Part shown: positions 25,470 through 34,611 of the stretch, piece after piece
How the letters are laid out: every line of letters starts with the position of its first letter
How positions within the stretch are numbered: position 1 is the first letter of the stretch
NCBI RefSeq assembly: GCF_000737325.1
Contig: NZ_CP011125.1
Span: 4,340,001 to 4,404,000 of the forward strand
Source: Sandaracinus amylolyticus
Lineage (GTDB): Bacteria; Myxococcota_A; Polyangia; Polyangiales; Sandaracinaceae
DNA: 64,000 nucleotides
Direction of reading: 5' to 3'
Made by a program: the position numbers and the translations under genes
Notes under the pieces: generated by a model
What the model was told of the DNA's origin: nothing
The model's input: only the letters and a program-made list of their open reading frames with translations
Databases searched by the model: none

Positions 25470-26906
25470 GTGCTCCAGCCGTCCGACACGCTCGGGAGCT
25501 ACACGGTCCTCGCGCATCTGCGCACGGGCGGGATGGCCTCGCTCTACCTCGCGCGCCGTCGCGGTGCGGCGGGCTTCCGCAAGCTCGTCGCGATCAAGGT
25601 GGTGCGCGCGGGCCTCTCCGAGAGCTCCGCGATGATCCGGATGTTCGTGCACGAGGCGCGCATCGCGGCGCACCTCGCGCACCCGAACGTCGTGCACGTC
25701 GAGGAGCTCGGCGAGAGCGCGGGGCTCTTCTATCTCGTCATGGAGTACGTGCACGGCTGCTCGCTGTCGCAGCTGCTGCGCACGCTGAGCAAGCGCGAGC
25801 GACGCCTCTCGGTGCGCGCCGCGGTCGCGATCGCGATGCGGGCCGCGGAAGGGCTCGCCGCGGTGCACGACGCGCGCGACGAGGCGGGCCGCGCGCTCGA
25901 CATCGTGCATCGCGACGTGAGCCCGCAGAACGTGCTGATCTCGGTGCAGGGCCACGTGAAGCTGATCGACTTCGGCGTGGCGAAGACGCGCCTCGGCGAC
26001 GCGGAGAGCAGCGCCGGAATCAAGGGCAAGATCGCGTACATGGCGCCGGAGCAGGCGCGCGCCGAGGACGTCGATGCGCGCGCCGATCAGTACGCGCTCG
26101 GCGTGATGCTCTGGGAGATGCTGACCGGCCGGCGGATGCTCGCCTCGGCGGGCGATCTCGAGATGCTGAAGGCGGCCGCCGATCCGAAGGTCGAGTCGCC
26201 GCGCACGTACGCGACGGCGGTCTCGCCGGCGCTCGAGGCGGTCGTGATGCGCGCGCTGGCGCGGGATCGCGAGGGGCGGTTCGCATCCGTGCGCGAGATG
26301 CGGCGCGCGCTCGCGGCGGCGGTGCCCGAGGCGCTCGCAGTCGAGAGCGAAGCGATCGCAGAGCTGGTGCAGAGCGCGGTCGGCGACGACCTCGCGCGTG
26401 TGATCGCGGAGCTTCCCGACGAAGCGACGCGCGCGCTCGCGGGGGAAGGCGCGCGCGGTCCGCGCTCGGTCGACGAGGTGCTCGCGACGCTCACCGCGCC
26501 GGCGAGCGCGAGCCACGTGTCGGTGGCGAGCGAGAGCACGTCGGCGCGGCGCGTCGGCGGGCGCGTGGCGCTCGCGCTCGTCGCGGTCGCGATCGGCGCA
26601 GCGGCAGGGACGTGGTTCGCGAGCGAGCCCGAGCGCGTCGTGGAGAGCGCGCCGCCCGTCGTGAGCGCGGTCGAGGCGCCACTCCCGGACGCGATCGCGC
26701 CGCCGGTGGTGGTCGAGGCCATCACGCCCGCCGACGCTGGCGTCGCGCAGATCGTCGTCGCGCCCGACGCGATCGAGGACACGACGCCGCGCGCACGACG
26801 CACCCGCCGCCGACGCGCGACGACGCCCGCGCGCGAGCGCGAGGACGACACACCGCGCGCGCCCTCGGTCGTGCACGGCACGCCGATCCTCACCGATCTC
26901 CCGTGA
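25470..26906 (+). CDS. Hanks-type Ser/Thr protein kinase, membrane-anchored
   Basis: A 478-residue kinase starting at GTG 25470. The N-terminal kinase domain (about residues 10-275) has a variant glycine loop (LRTGGMASLY), catalytic Lys in VAIKVV, the HRDVSPQN catalytic loop, DFGVAKT and MAPEQARAEDVDARADQ, so it should be active. Residues about 365-385 form one transmembrane helix, followed by a Pro/Val/Asp-rich extracytoplasmic tail of about 95 residues without PASTA repeats. This is the usual layout of myxobacterial Pkn proteins. It is convergent with the RCC1 lipoprotein gene (stop next to stop). Confidence 0.92.
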   Translation: MLQPSDTLGSYTVLAHLRTGGMASLYLARRRGAAGFRKLVAIKVVRAGLSESSAMIRMFVHEARIAAHLAHPNVVHVEELGESAGLFYLVMEYVHGCSLSQLLRTLSKRERRLSVRAAVAIAMRAAEGLAAVHDARDEAGRALDIVHRDVSPQNVLISVQGHVKLIDFGVAKTRLGDAESSAGIKGKIAYMAPEQARAEDVDARADQYALGVMLWEMLTGRRMLASAGDLEMLKAAADPKVESPRTYATAVSPALEAVVMRALARDREGRFASVREMRRALAAAVPEALAVESEAIAELVQSAVGDDLARVIAELPDEATRALAGEGARGPRSVDEVLATLTAPASASHVSVASESTSARRVGGRVALALVAVAIGAAAGTWFASEPERVVESAPPVVSAVEAPLPDAIAPPVVVEAITPADAGVAQIVVAPDAIEDTTPRARRTRRRRATTPAREREDDTPRAPSVVHGTPILTDLP

Positions 26907-28547
26907 TCACGGCAGGCGCGAGCGCCGCACGATCCAGCCGTCCGCGCCGCCGGCGCCGAGCTGCCCGCGCTGGTTGTGGCCCCAGCACGCGACGTCGCCG
27001 CCCGCGAGGATCGCGCACGCATGGAAGCGCCCGGCGGCGACGTGGGTGGCCGTCTCTCCGGCGAGCTGCGTGACCGCGACCATCGTGCAGTCGGTCGTGC
27101 CGCCCGCGGGATCGCGCCCCGTCTGTCCGTAGAAGTCGTCGCCCGAGCAGTGCACCGCGCCGCCGAGGATCACGCAGGTGTGATCCAGCCCGAGCGCGAC
27201 CTCGGACGCGCCGGTCGTCGCGCCCGGCACTGCGGTCGCGACCGCGCGGGGGCTCGTCGGGAGACACCCGCGCTCGCCGTGCGTGTTCGCGCCCCAGCAG
27301 TAGAGCTGTCCGCCCGCGACGGCGCAGGTGTGGCCTCCGCCGCCCGCGAGCGCGCCCGTGCTCGCGAGCTCGACGGGCATCGAGTCGACGTCGCGCGGCG
27401 TCGCGATCTCGGCGAACGACATCGGCCCTCCGGCGCGCAGCAGATCGTTGTCGCCCCAGCACACGACGCGGCGATCCTCGAGGTGCGCGCAGGTCTGTCC
27501 TTCGCCCGCTCCGATGCGCACCGCCGCGGCGTCGAGCGATGCGATCACCGGTGCGCTCGGCGGTGCGTCGAGCGAGAGCCCGTCGCCGAGCTGCCCTTCG
27601 GTGCCGCGACCGGCGCACGTCACGCGCCCGTCGTCGAGCAGCGCGCACGCGTGGTCGTAGCCGCACGCCATCATGCGCGCGCGCGTGCCGGCGGGCAGCA
27701 TCAGCGGTCTCTTGCTCGCGCTGCGGAACACGGGCCCCGTCGCGCCGTTCATCAGTCCCACGCACCACGCCTCGCCCTCGAGCGTCCACGCGCACGTGAA
27801 GCGCATGCCCGCGCAGACGCCGGCGACGCGCGTGATGTCGAGCTCGACCGCCGCGGTGCCGTTCGCCGCGCCCGCTTGGCCTTCGTCGGAGCCGCCCCAG
27901 CACCACAGCCGCGCGTCCTTCACGGCGCACGTGTGGTCCTGGCCTGCCGCGATCGGGCCCGGGATCGGCTCGAGCGGCGGCGGGCCCGCGTCGTCCTCGG
28001 TGCGCGCGTCTGCAGTGCTCGCGTCCTCGCTGGAGGCGTCGAGCGGCATCGCAGCGTCGAAGGGCGCGCTCGCGTCGACGTCCTGGGGCGTGCCCGCGTC
28101 GTCGATCGTGCCGGTCCACGGCGGGAGCGAAGCGGGCGGGATGGCGTCGTCGACGCACGTCCCAGCGATGCACGTGCGCATCGCGTCGCACGGCTCGTCG
28201 AGGCACGCGTGCTCGAGACGCACGTGGACGGTGCGGATCTCGCCGCGCACGAACCCGGTGCGCACCCGGCGCGTGACCCTCGCGGTCGCGCCGCCGAGCG
28301 CGCGGGCTTCGACGATCACGGGCGTCAGCGCGCCTTGCGCCTCCAGCCCGATCGTGAGCGGCAGCGGGTCGATCGCCGGATCGATGCGCTCGACCGGGCG
28401 CTGCTCGGTCGAGCCACGGATCGCGACCTCGATCGCGTCGACCTCCGCGCGCAACGCGGGCTCGGCATCGATCACCACGACGAGGTACGAGCGCGGCTCG
28501 CTGCACGCCGCGAGCAGCGCGAGCATCGCGAGCGCGACGCGCCTCAT
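26907..28547 (-). CDS. RCC1-repeat beta-propeller lipoprotein
   Basis: A 546-residue lipoprotein with signal MRRVALAMLALLAAC (Cys15). An N-terminal beta domain is followed by a Cys-rich EGF-like piece (CLDEPCDAMRTCIAGTC), a Asp/Ala/Pro linker and, from about residue 210, six or seven RCC1-type blades, each with a version of AAG-xHTCA-(x)-VxCWG (for example AAGQDHTCAVKDARLWCWG and AAGRFHACAILAGGDVACWG). Such Cys-bearing propellers are abundant in myxobacteria and are presumed surface binding modules. Its ATG overlaps the stop of the upstream TPR gene (ATGA), so the two are coupled. Confidence 0.9.
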   Translation of the reverse strand: MRRVALAMLALLAACSEPRSYLVVVIDAEPALRAEVDAIEVAIRGSTEQRPVERIDPAIDPLPLTIGLEAQGALTPVIVEARALGGATARVTRRVRTGFVRGEIRTVHVRLEHACLDEPCDAMRTCIAGTCVDDAIPPASLPPWTGTIDDAGTPQDVDASAPFDAAMPLDASSEDASTADARTEDDAGPPPLEPIPGPIAAGQDHTCAVKDARLWCWGGSDEGQAGAANGTAAVELDITRVAGVCAGMRFTCAWTLEGEAWCVGLMNGATGPVFRSASKRPLMLPAGTRARMMACGYDHACALLDDGRVTCAGRGTEGQLGDGLSLDAPPSAPVIASLDAAAVRIGAGEGQTCAHLEDRRVVCWGDNDLLRAGGPMSFAEIATPRDVDSMPVELASTGALAGGGGHTCAVAGGQLYCWGANTHGERGCLPTSPRAVATAVPGATTGASEVALGLDHTCVILGGAVHCSGDDFYGQTGRDPAGGTTDCTMVAVTQLAGETATHVAAGRFHACAILAGGDVACWGHNQRGQLGAGGADGWIVRRSRLP

Positions 28548-29278
28548 CGCACCCCCAGCGGGCCGCGATCCGTGAGCGGCGCGTCGGGTCCCTGCGGCGC
28601 GCTCGTCGCGAGTCCGACGCCGACGCCGACAGCCGCGCCGACGATCACGACGCCGACGATCGTCCAGAGCACCGGCGACTCGAACCACTGCTCGCCGCGT
28701 GGCTCCTCGCGCACCGGCTCCACCACCAGCGCCTCGGGTGGCGCGACGACCACGACGATCTCGCGCCGCTCGCCCTCGCCGATCACCACGCGCTCGCTCG
28801 CGACGCGGCGCTCGCCGCGGCGCACCTCGACCTCGTGCTCGCCGGGATCGAGCGGCAGCGCCTCGTAGCGCGCGTGCGTGCCGAGCACGTCGCCGTCGAG
28901 CGCGAGACGATCGCCGGGCTGCATGCCCTCGGCGTGCACGTCGACGAACGCGAGACGCGCCTCCACCGCGCTGCGCTCACGCTCCGCGGCGGCGCGCAGC
29001 GATGGGTCCGGCGTGTCGCGCTCGAAGCGCCGATACGCGTCGGCCGCTTCGCGCAGCCGTCCGTTCTGCGCGAGCGCCCCCGCGAGGTTGAACAGCACCG
29101 CGGGCGCGGGGTGCAGCGCGTACACCTCTTCGAACGCCTCGAGCGCGGCCTCCCAGCGGCCTGCTTCCGCGGCGGCCACGCCCTCGCGGAAGCGCTCGCG
29201 CACGTGACCGACCTGCGCGCGCGCTGGGAACGACACGATCACGATCGCCGCCGCGAGCGCGAGCGGGAGCAGCCTCAC
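28544..29278 (-). CDS. Exported TPR protein with PEGA-like domain and C-terminal membrane helix
   Basis: A 244-residue protein starting at GTG 29278. The signal peptide VRLLPLALAAAIVIVSFPARA ends in an AxA site. TPR-like helices follow (GRWEAALEAFEEVYALHPAP, then AVLFNLAGALAQNGRLREAA), and then a PEGA-type beta domain with GDRLALDGDVLGTHARYEAL and PLDPGEHEVEVRRGERRV. A transmembrane helix near the end (LWTIVGVVIVGAAVGVGVGL) precedes a short tail. This domain set is typical of myxobacterial genes linked to sigma-54 and FHA regulators. It is divergent from the FHA/sigma-54 gene, 48 bp away, and coupled to the RCC1 lipoprotein. Confidence 0.86.
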   Translation of the reverse strand: MRLLPLALAAAIVIVSFPARAQVGHVRERFREGVAAAEAGRWEAALEAFEEVYALHPAPAVLFNLAGALAQNGRLREAADAYRRFERDTPDPSLRAAAERERSAVEARLAFVDVHAEGMQPGDRLALDGDVLGTHARYEALPLDPGEHEVEVRRGERRVASERVVIGEGERREIVVVVAPPEALVVEPVREEPRGEQWFESPVLWTIVGVVIVGAAVGVGVGLATSAPQGPDAPLTDRGPLGVR

Positions 29279-29326
29279 GGCGCTGATGGTACCCGATCCG
29301 TCGGCTACCATCAGTTCGAGGGACAC

Positions 29327-30646
29327 GTGTTCGAGGACGACGGCACCGTTCGTGCGCCGCGCAAGCCGCCGCGACGCGTTCGCACCCTTCGCGCCCGCGT
29401 CGTGCGCGGGCCCGACGCAGGCGCGGAGACGAGCTGCGATGCGGGCGCGACGCTCGCGATCGGCACCAGCGAGGGCAACGAGCTCCGGCTGCGCGATCCC
29501 ACGGTGAGCCGCTACCACGTCGAGCTCGCGGCGCTGCCCGAGGGGATCCGGGTGCGCGATCTCGCGAGCTCGAACGGCACGATCGCGGGCGCGGTGCGCA
29601 TCGAGAGCGCGATCGTCGCGTCGGGCACCGAGCTCCGCCTCGGCGACACCGTCATCGCCGTCGACGACGGCGCCGAGCGCGAGGTCGTCGCGCGCGATCT
29701 CGATCCTGCCGCGATCCCCGGCGTGGTCGCCGAGAGCGCCGCGATGAAAGCGATCGTGCGCGCGCTGCATCGCATCGCGCCGACGAGCGCGTCGGTCCTG
29801 CTGCTCGGCGAGACCGGCACCGGAAAAGAAGTGATCGCGCGCGCGATCCACGCGCTCTCTCCGCGGCGCGATCGCGAGCTCGTCGTCGTCGACTGCGGCT
29901 CGATGGCGCCGACCTTGATCGCGTCGGAGCTCTTCGGGCACGAGCGCGGCGCGTTCACCGGCGCGGACCGCCGTCACGTGGGCGCCTTCGAGCGCGCGGA
30001 CGGAGGCACCGTGTTCCTCGACGAGATCGGCGAGCTACCCGCGGAGCTCCAGCCCGCGCTGCTCGGCGTGCTCGAGCGACGCCGGTTCCGCCGCGTCGGT
30101 GGAGAGCGCGAGATCGCGGTCGACGTGCGCGTCGTCGCCGCGACGCATCGCGACCTGCGCGAGGCCACGAACGCCGGATCGTTCCGCGCCGATCTCTACT
30201 TCCGCCTCGCCGCCGCGCGGCTCGTGCTGCCTCCGCTGCGCGATCGCACCGAGGACGTCGAGCCGCTCGCCCGTCACTTCGCGGCGCAGCTCACCGGCGA
30301 TCCCGCCGCGGTGCCGTTCGACGCGAGGAGCCTCGACGCGCTGCGACGCCATCCGTTCGCCGGCAACGTGCGCGAGCTGCGCAACGTCGTGGAGAGCGCG
30401 CTCGCGTTCGGCGAGCTGCAGCTCGACGAGGCCGCGCCGCGCGCCGCGAGCTCGAGCCCCGCGATGCAGGTCGACGTCGACCGCAGCTACCGCGAGGCGC
30501 GCGCGGCCGCGCTCGACGCATTCGAGCGCGCGTACCTCGGCGCGCTGATCACCGCGTCGCGCAACAACGCGAGCGAGGCCGCGCGCCGCGCGAAGATGGA
30601 TCGCGCGTACCTCCTCGAGCTGCTCAAGAAGCACGGCCTGCGCTGA
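29327..30646 (+). CDS. FHA-domain sigma-54-dependent transcriptional activator
   Basis: A 439-residue regulator starting at GTG 29327 with GAGG five bases upstream. The N-terminal FHA domain (about residues 20-120) shows [12 protein letters not shown] and [13 protein letters not shown], the phosphothreonine-binding Arg, Ser and Asn. The AAA+ domain (about 140-370) has Walker [15 protein letters not shown] for sigma-54 contact and FLDEIGELP (Walker B). A Fis-type helix-turn-helix ends the protein ([20 protein letters not shown]). It should read phosphorylation by a Ser/Thr kinase, perhaps one of the two encoded nearby, and drive sigma-54 promoters, possibly that of the divergent TPR-RCC1 operon. 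Confidence 0.95.
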   Translation: MFEDDGTVRAPRKPPRRVRTLRARVVRGPDAGAETSCDAGATLAIGTSEGNELRLRDPTVSRYHVELAALPEGIRVRDLASSNGTIAGAVRIESAIVASGTELRLGDTVIAVDDGAEREVVARDLDPAAIPGVVAESAAMKAIVRALHRIAPTSASVLLLGETGTGKEVIARAIHALSPRRDRELVVVDCGSMAPTLIASELFGHERGAFTGADRRHVGAFERADGGTVFLDEIGELPAELQPALLGVLERRRFRRVGGEREIAVDVRVVAATHRDLREATNAGSFRADLYFRLAAARLVLPPLRDRTEDVEPLARHFAAQLTGDPAAVPFDARSLDALRRHPFAGNVRELRNVVESALAFGELQLDEAAPRAASSSPAMQVDVDRSYREARAAALDAFERAYLGALITASRNNASEAARRAKMDRAYLLELLKKHGLR

Positions 30647-30663
30647 TCACTGTCCGACGACCA

Positions 30664-30751
30664 GCGCTGAGCTCGTGACCTGAGCGCGACTGCTGTGACG
30701 TTCGAGCATCGAAGATGCTCGATCCAAAGTCGCAGCAGACGAGCTCAGCGC
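30664..30751. repeat. Nested 88-nt inverted repeat between convergent genes
   Basis: Three nested arm pairs share one centre. The outer pair is 30664-30676 with 30739-30751 (13 bp, perfect; GCGCTGAGCTCGT). The middle pair is 30690-30699 with 30729-30738 (10 bp with one G-T). The inner pair is 30702-30710 with 30714-30722 (9 bp, perfect; TCGAGCATC around loop GAA). Small unpaired segments separate them. It begins 18 bp after the FHA/sigma-54 stop, and its right arm overlaps the last codons of the kinase gene on the other strand. It may act as a bidirectional terminator, although no U tract follows. Confidence 0.85.
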
Positions 30752-31860
30752 GCGAGCAGCGCGCCCGCGATCACGCCCACGATCAGGCCCGCGACGACGA
30801 TCGCGTAGGTCGCCCAGGGCGTGCTCGCGCGCTTCTTCTTCGCGCGCACGATCGGCGCCGGCGCGGTGCGCGAGATCGTCATCCGATCGAGCGCCTTCGT
30901 GCTCACCGGGCCCGGGCTCGTGCGCGCGTCGACCGGCAGCTCGTCGGACGCGCGCGCGAGCTCCTCGCCGACCAGCGCCTCGAGCATCGCCGCGATCTCC
31001 GGCGCGCCGATCGCCGCACATTCCGGCGTGCTCGCGCGCAGCGCGTCGCGCAGGGCGCGCGCGCTCGTGATCCGTCGCGACGGATCTTCGGCGAGCGCCT
31101 CGCGCACCACCGCGTCGAGCGTCTCGCTCACCTCGGGCGCGTGGCGGCTCGGCGGATCGATCGCGGGCCGCCCCGACGACAGCGCATCGTGACCGCCCGT
31201 GAAGAGCGCCTCGCACGTCAGCATCTCCCAGAGCAGCACGCCGAGCGCGTACACGTCCGCGCGCGCATCGACCGCATCGCGACGCAGCTGCTCGGGCGCC
31301 GCGTAGCGCAGCTTCCCGAGCACGTGGCCCATCGTCGACTCGTGCTCGCGCACGCGCGCGCTCGCGATGCCGAAGTCGATCAGCTTCACGTGCCCGCTCG
31401 CGGCGACGAGCACGTTGCTCGGGCTCACGTCGCGATGGACCAGCCCGAGCCAGCGTCCCTCCGCGTCGTGCGCCTGGTGCGCGGCCTCGAGCCCCTCCGC
31501 GATCCACGCCGCGATCGCGACCGCGACCTCGGGCCTCATCCGTCGATCGCGCGCACGCAGCCGATCCATCACGCGCCCCAGCGTCACGCCGTGCACGTGC
31601 TCCATCACGAGGTGCAGCTCGCCCTCGTGCTCGACGAGATCCTCCACGCGCACGACCGCGGGATGCGCGATCGCCGACGACAGTCGCGCCTCGTCGACGA
31701 ACCGCCGGATCATCGCGGGATCGTCCGAGAGGTGCTCGTGCACGCGCTTCATCGCGACGAGCCGGGCGAAGCCCCGCGCGCCGATCCGTCGCGCGAGCAC
31801 CAGGCTCGCCATGCCGCCGCTGCGCAGCGGCGCGATCACCTCGTAGGGCCCGATGCGCAT
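30745..31860 (-). CDS. Hanks-type Ser/Thr protein kinase with C-terminal membrane anchor
   Basis: A 371-residue kinase. Its kinase domain (about residues 5-270) has glycine-loop SGGMASLVLA, VAMKRV (Lys), the catalytic HRDVSPSN, DFGIASARV and YAAPEQLRRDAVDARADV. A basic segment (VRAKKKRAS) precedes a single C-terminal transmembrane helix (ATYAIVVAGLIVGVIAGALL), so only a couple of residues would be extracytoplasmic, like a tail anchor. It is related to the kinase at 25470. Its ATG directly follows the TGA of the upstream lipid-kinase-like gene (TGAATG), which suggests coupled translation. Confidence 0.92.
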   Translation of the reverse strand: MRIGPYEVIAPLRSGGMASLVLARRIGARGFARLVAMKRVHEHLSDDPAMIRRFVDEARLSSAIAHPAVVRVEDLVEHEGELHLVMEHVHGVTLGRVMDRLRARDRRMRPEVAVAIAAWIAEGLEAAHQAHDAEGRWLGLVHRDVSPSNVLVAASGHVKLIDFGIASARVREHESTMGHVLGKLRYAAPEQLRRDAVDARADVYALGVLLWEMLTCEALFTGGHDALSSGRPAIDPPSRHAPEVSETLDAVVREALAEDPSRRITSARALRDALRASTPECAAIGAPEIAAMLEALVGEELARASDELPVDARTSPGPVSTKALDRMTISRTAPAPIVRAKKKRASTPWATYAIVVAGLIVGVIAGALLAR

Positions 31861-32826
31861 TCAGATCCGCGCGATGCGCACCACCGGCCCGCGACGCACC
31901 TCGAGCCGCCGCAGCCCTTCGTAGATCTCGCCGTCGATCACCGGGCGCAGCGGCTCGTCGCCGATCACCTCGATCACCATCTCGCGCCCGCGCACGTCCT
32001 TCATCTCCGGCGCCCGGATCGCGCCGCCGCGCACGAGCTGCGGCACGTTCGCGACGATCTGCGCGGGCGAGATCGCGCCCGCCTGGAAGTGCAGCGCCCC
32101 CAGCTCGCGCGCGAGCGGGAACACGCGGAACACACCGCCGAGGTTCACGTCGAACGCGCCCGCGTGGATCGCGCCGTGGGTCGTCGTCGCGACCTCCTCG
32201 CCGTCGATCCACACCCGCGCGCGATGCGGTCGGAACACGTCCCGCGCGTACTCGCCGCCGCGCGCCAGCGACGCGATCGTGCGCGCGACCACCTTCACGA
32301 TCGTCCCCGCGCCCGGCTCGCGATCCGCGTAGTACTTGTCGAAGAAGCGCTGCCCCACGCCGCCCGCCGCGAGCGCGAACCCGATGCGCTGGAACGGCGT
32401 GCCCCCGACGTGCACGCCGCGCAGCTCGAGCGAGCCCACCTCGACCGTCTCGAGCGCGCCGCGATCCATCGCGCGCACCAGCCGCGCGATCAGCGTCTCC
32501 GCGCGCCCGTGAACGCCCGCCTTGCGCGCCACGAAGTCGATCGTCCCGCCGTTCGTCGGCAGCACGATCGGCAGCGCGCGCTTGCTGCGCGCCACGATCG
32601 GCAGCGCCGCGTTGAGCGCCCAGTGCAGCGCGCCGTCGCCGCCGTCCGACACCAGGCACGCGAGGTCGTCGTCGAGGATGCGCTCGAGCAGCGGCGCGAT
32701 CGCCTCGGTCGCGCTCGTGACGTGCACCTCGCCGCGCTCGCCCAGGATCTCACGCAGCCGCGCGACGCGATCACGCCCGCGGTTCTTGCGCGAATTCGGG
32801 TTCAGGACGACGTGGATGCGCCGCAT
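31861..32826 (-). CDS. Diacylglycerol kinase-family (DagK catalytic domain) protein
   Basis: A 321-residue member of the DAGK/sphingosine-kinase/NAD-kinase fold. The start RRIHVVLNPNSRKNRGRDRV contains the conserved NP-S-(R/K)N opening. SDGGDGALHWALNA corresponds to the nucleotide-binding GGDG motif. LPTNGGTIDFVARKAG stands where typical DagK has PxGTxND-FAR. It could phosphorylate a lipid such as diacylglycerol at the membrane. It is the first gene of a two-gene unit with the downstream Ser/Thr kinase and is divergent from the crotonase gene, 56 bp apart. Confidence 0.86.
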   Translation of the reverse strand: MRRIHVVLNPNSRKNRGRDRVARLREILGERGEVHVTSATEAIAPLLERILDDDLACLVSDGGDGALHWALNAALPIVARSKRALPIVLPTNGGTIDFVARKAGVHGRAETLIARLVRAMDRGALETVEVGSLELRGVHVGGTPFQRIGFALAAGGVGQRFFDKYYADREPGAGTIVKVVARTIASLARGGEYARDVFRPHRARVWIDGEEVATTTHGAIHAGAFDVNLGGVFRVFPLARELGALHFQAGAISPAQIVANVPQLVRGGAIRAPEMKDVRGREMVIEVIGDEPLRPVIDGEIYEGLRRLEVRRGPVVRIARI

Positions 32827-32882
32827 CGAGCCCGCGGAGTGTAGTCGTTGATCCCGGCCGCGCGCTCGCGTACCTCACCGAC

Positions 32883-33662
32883 ATGGCAGAGCGCATCCGC
32901 TACGAGACGAAGAGCCACGTCGCCCGCATCGCCCTCGATCGCGCGAGCAAACGCAACGCGTTCGACCTGCTCATGCTGCGCGAGCTCGCCGAGGCGTACA
33001 CGACGTTCGAGGACGATCCCGACGCGCGCTGCGCGATCGTGCACGCGAACGGCGATCACTTCACCGCAGGCCTCGATCTCGCCGAGGTCGGTCCCGCCGT
33101 CGCGAGCGGCGCCGCGCTCTTCCCCGACGGCTGCGTCGATCCGCTCGGCCTCCGCGGCCGAGTGCGCACCAAGCCCGTCGTGATCGCGATCCAGGGCTAC
33201 TGCCTCACGATCGGCATCGAGCTCGCGCTCGCGTGCGACGTCGGCATCGCCGCGAGCGACGTGAAGTGCGGTCAGATCGAGATCAAGCGCGGCATCTTCC
33301 CGTTCGGCGGCGCGACGATTCGTCTCCCTGCGCGCGCCGGGTGGGGCAACGCGATGCGCTGGCTCCTGACCGGCGACACCTTCGACGCGAACGAAGCGCT
33401 CCGCCTCGGTCTCGTGCAGGAGGTCGTCGCGCCGGGACAGCAGACCGAGCGCGCGATCACGATCGCCGAGACCATCGCGAAGCAGGCGCCGCTCGGCGTG
33501 TACGCGACGCTCGAGAGCGCGCGCATCGCCGAGCACGAGGGCGAGCCCGCCGCGGCGCGCGCGCTGCTCGATCAGGCGCGCAAGCTGATGGCGACCGACG
33601 ACGCGCGCGAAGGGCTCATGTCCTTCGTCGAGCGGCGCGAAGGCCGCTTCACTGGCCGCTGA
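32883..33662 (+). CDS. Enoyl-CoA hydratase/isomerase family (crotonase) protein
   Basis: A 259-residue crotonase-fold protein. It shows LDRASKRNAFDLLMLRELAE, the oxyanion-hole motif HFTAGLDLAEV, GYCLTIGIELALACDVGIAA (second oxyanion segment) and IEIKRGIFPFGG. The usual catalytic Glu pair of hydratases is not clearly placed, so it may be an isomerase or act on another acyl-CoA substrate. No fatty-acid genes surround it. Its 3' end overlaps the convergent SDR gene by 14 bp. Confidence 0.9.
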   Translation: MAERIRYETKSHVARIALDRASKRNAFDLLMLRELAEAYTTFEDDPDARCAIVHANGDHFTAGLDLAEVGPAVASGAALFPDGCVDPLGLRGRVRTKPVVIAIQGYCLTIGIELALACDVGIAASDVKCGQIEIKRGIFPFGGATIRLPARAGWGNAMRWLLTGDTFDANEALRLGLVQEVVAPGQQTERAITIAETIAKQAPLGVYATLESARIAEHEGEPAAARALLDQARKLMATDDAREGLMSFVERREGRFTGR

Positions 33663-34611
33663 CCTTCGGCCAGTCGGGGTACACGGTCGCGAACATCCCG
33701 CCGTTCACCTCGGCGTAGACGGCCTCGCCGCACGGGCTCGCGGGGCCGTACTTCGACGCGAAGTGCGCGCCCCAGTCGGGGCGCGTGCCGTCGACGTCAC
33801 GCACGTCGTACTCGCGCGCGAGCGTCCACGACGCGTACACGCGGCCCGAGCGTGCCTTCACGCTCGGATCCGCCGCGAGCGCGGCGATGCAGCGCCCCAC
33901 GAACATCGGCGTCTCCGACACCGCGAAGTCCGGCTCCTTCGCGATCGCGTCGCGCCAGTTCGCCTCCGTCACCCCGAAATTCTCGAGCATCGCCTCGCTG
34001 CGCAGGAACCCCGGCGTCACCGCGACCGTCGCGATGCCGGTGCGACGCAGCTCGTACCCCATGCCCATCGCGAGCCGGACCACGCTCGTCTTCACCAGGT
34101 CGTAGACGAGGTTCCCGCGGTACGACAGCGAGTCTCCGTCGGTCACCTCGACGATCAGCCCGCGGCTCGCGCGCAGCATCAGCGGCGCGCCGTGCCGTGA
34201 CGTGATCACGTGCGACCACACCGCCTGCTCGATCAGCCCCGCGCTCTTCGCGAGGTCGAGCTCCCAGAACGCCTTGCCGAAGTCGATCTTCGCGTCGCCG
34301 CCCCACACGTCGTTCACGAGCACGTCGAGCCGCCCCGACTCGCGCTCCACGCGCTCGAAGAGCGCGCGCACCTCGTCCTCGCGCGTGTGATCGACCCGCA
34401 CCGCGATCCCGCGCCCGCCCGCTGCGGTCACGCGCTCCGCGGTCTCGTCGATCGTCTCGCTGCGCCCCGCCGTCGCGATCGCCCCGCGCACGCTGCGCCC
34501 CGTGCAGTAGACGGTCGCGCCGCGCTCGCCGAGCGCCACCGCGATCCCGCGCCCCGCGCCCCGCGTCGCGCCCGCGACCACCGCGATGCTTCCTTCGAGA
34601 TCCCGCTGCAT
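33649..34611 (-). CDS. Short-chain dehydrogenase/reductase (DHRS1-like)
   Basis: A 320-residue SDR oxidoreductase. The Rossmann start IAVVAGATRGAGRGIAVALG contains TGxxxGxG-like GATRGAGRG. VDHTREDEV and LDVLVNDVWGGD follow, with NDVWGG in place of the usual NNAG. The catalytic Tyr and Lys are in YRGNLVYDLVKTSVV. It is longer than classical 250-residue SDRs, with an extended C-terminus (DWGAHFASKYGPASPCGEAV), a layout like that of DHRS1-type proteins. NAD(P) preference and substrate cannot be told. It is convergent with the crotonase gene. Confidence 0.9.
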   Translation of the reverse strand: MQRDLEGSIAVVAGATRGAGRGIAVALGERGATVYCTGRSVRGAIATAGRSETIDETAERVTAAGGRGIAVRVDHTREDEVRALFERVERESGRLDVLVNDVWGGDAKIDFGKAFWELDLAKSAGLIEQAVWSHVITSRHGAPLMLRASRGLIVEVTDGDSLSYRGNLVYDLVKTSVVRLAMGMGYELRRTGIATVAVTPGFLRSEAMLENFGVTEANWRDAIAKEPDFAVSETPMFVGRCIAALAADPSVKARSGRVYASWTLAREYDVRDVDGTRPDWGAHFASKYGPASPCGEAVYAEVNGGMFATVYPDWPKVSGQ

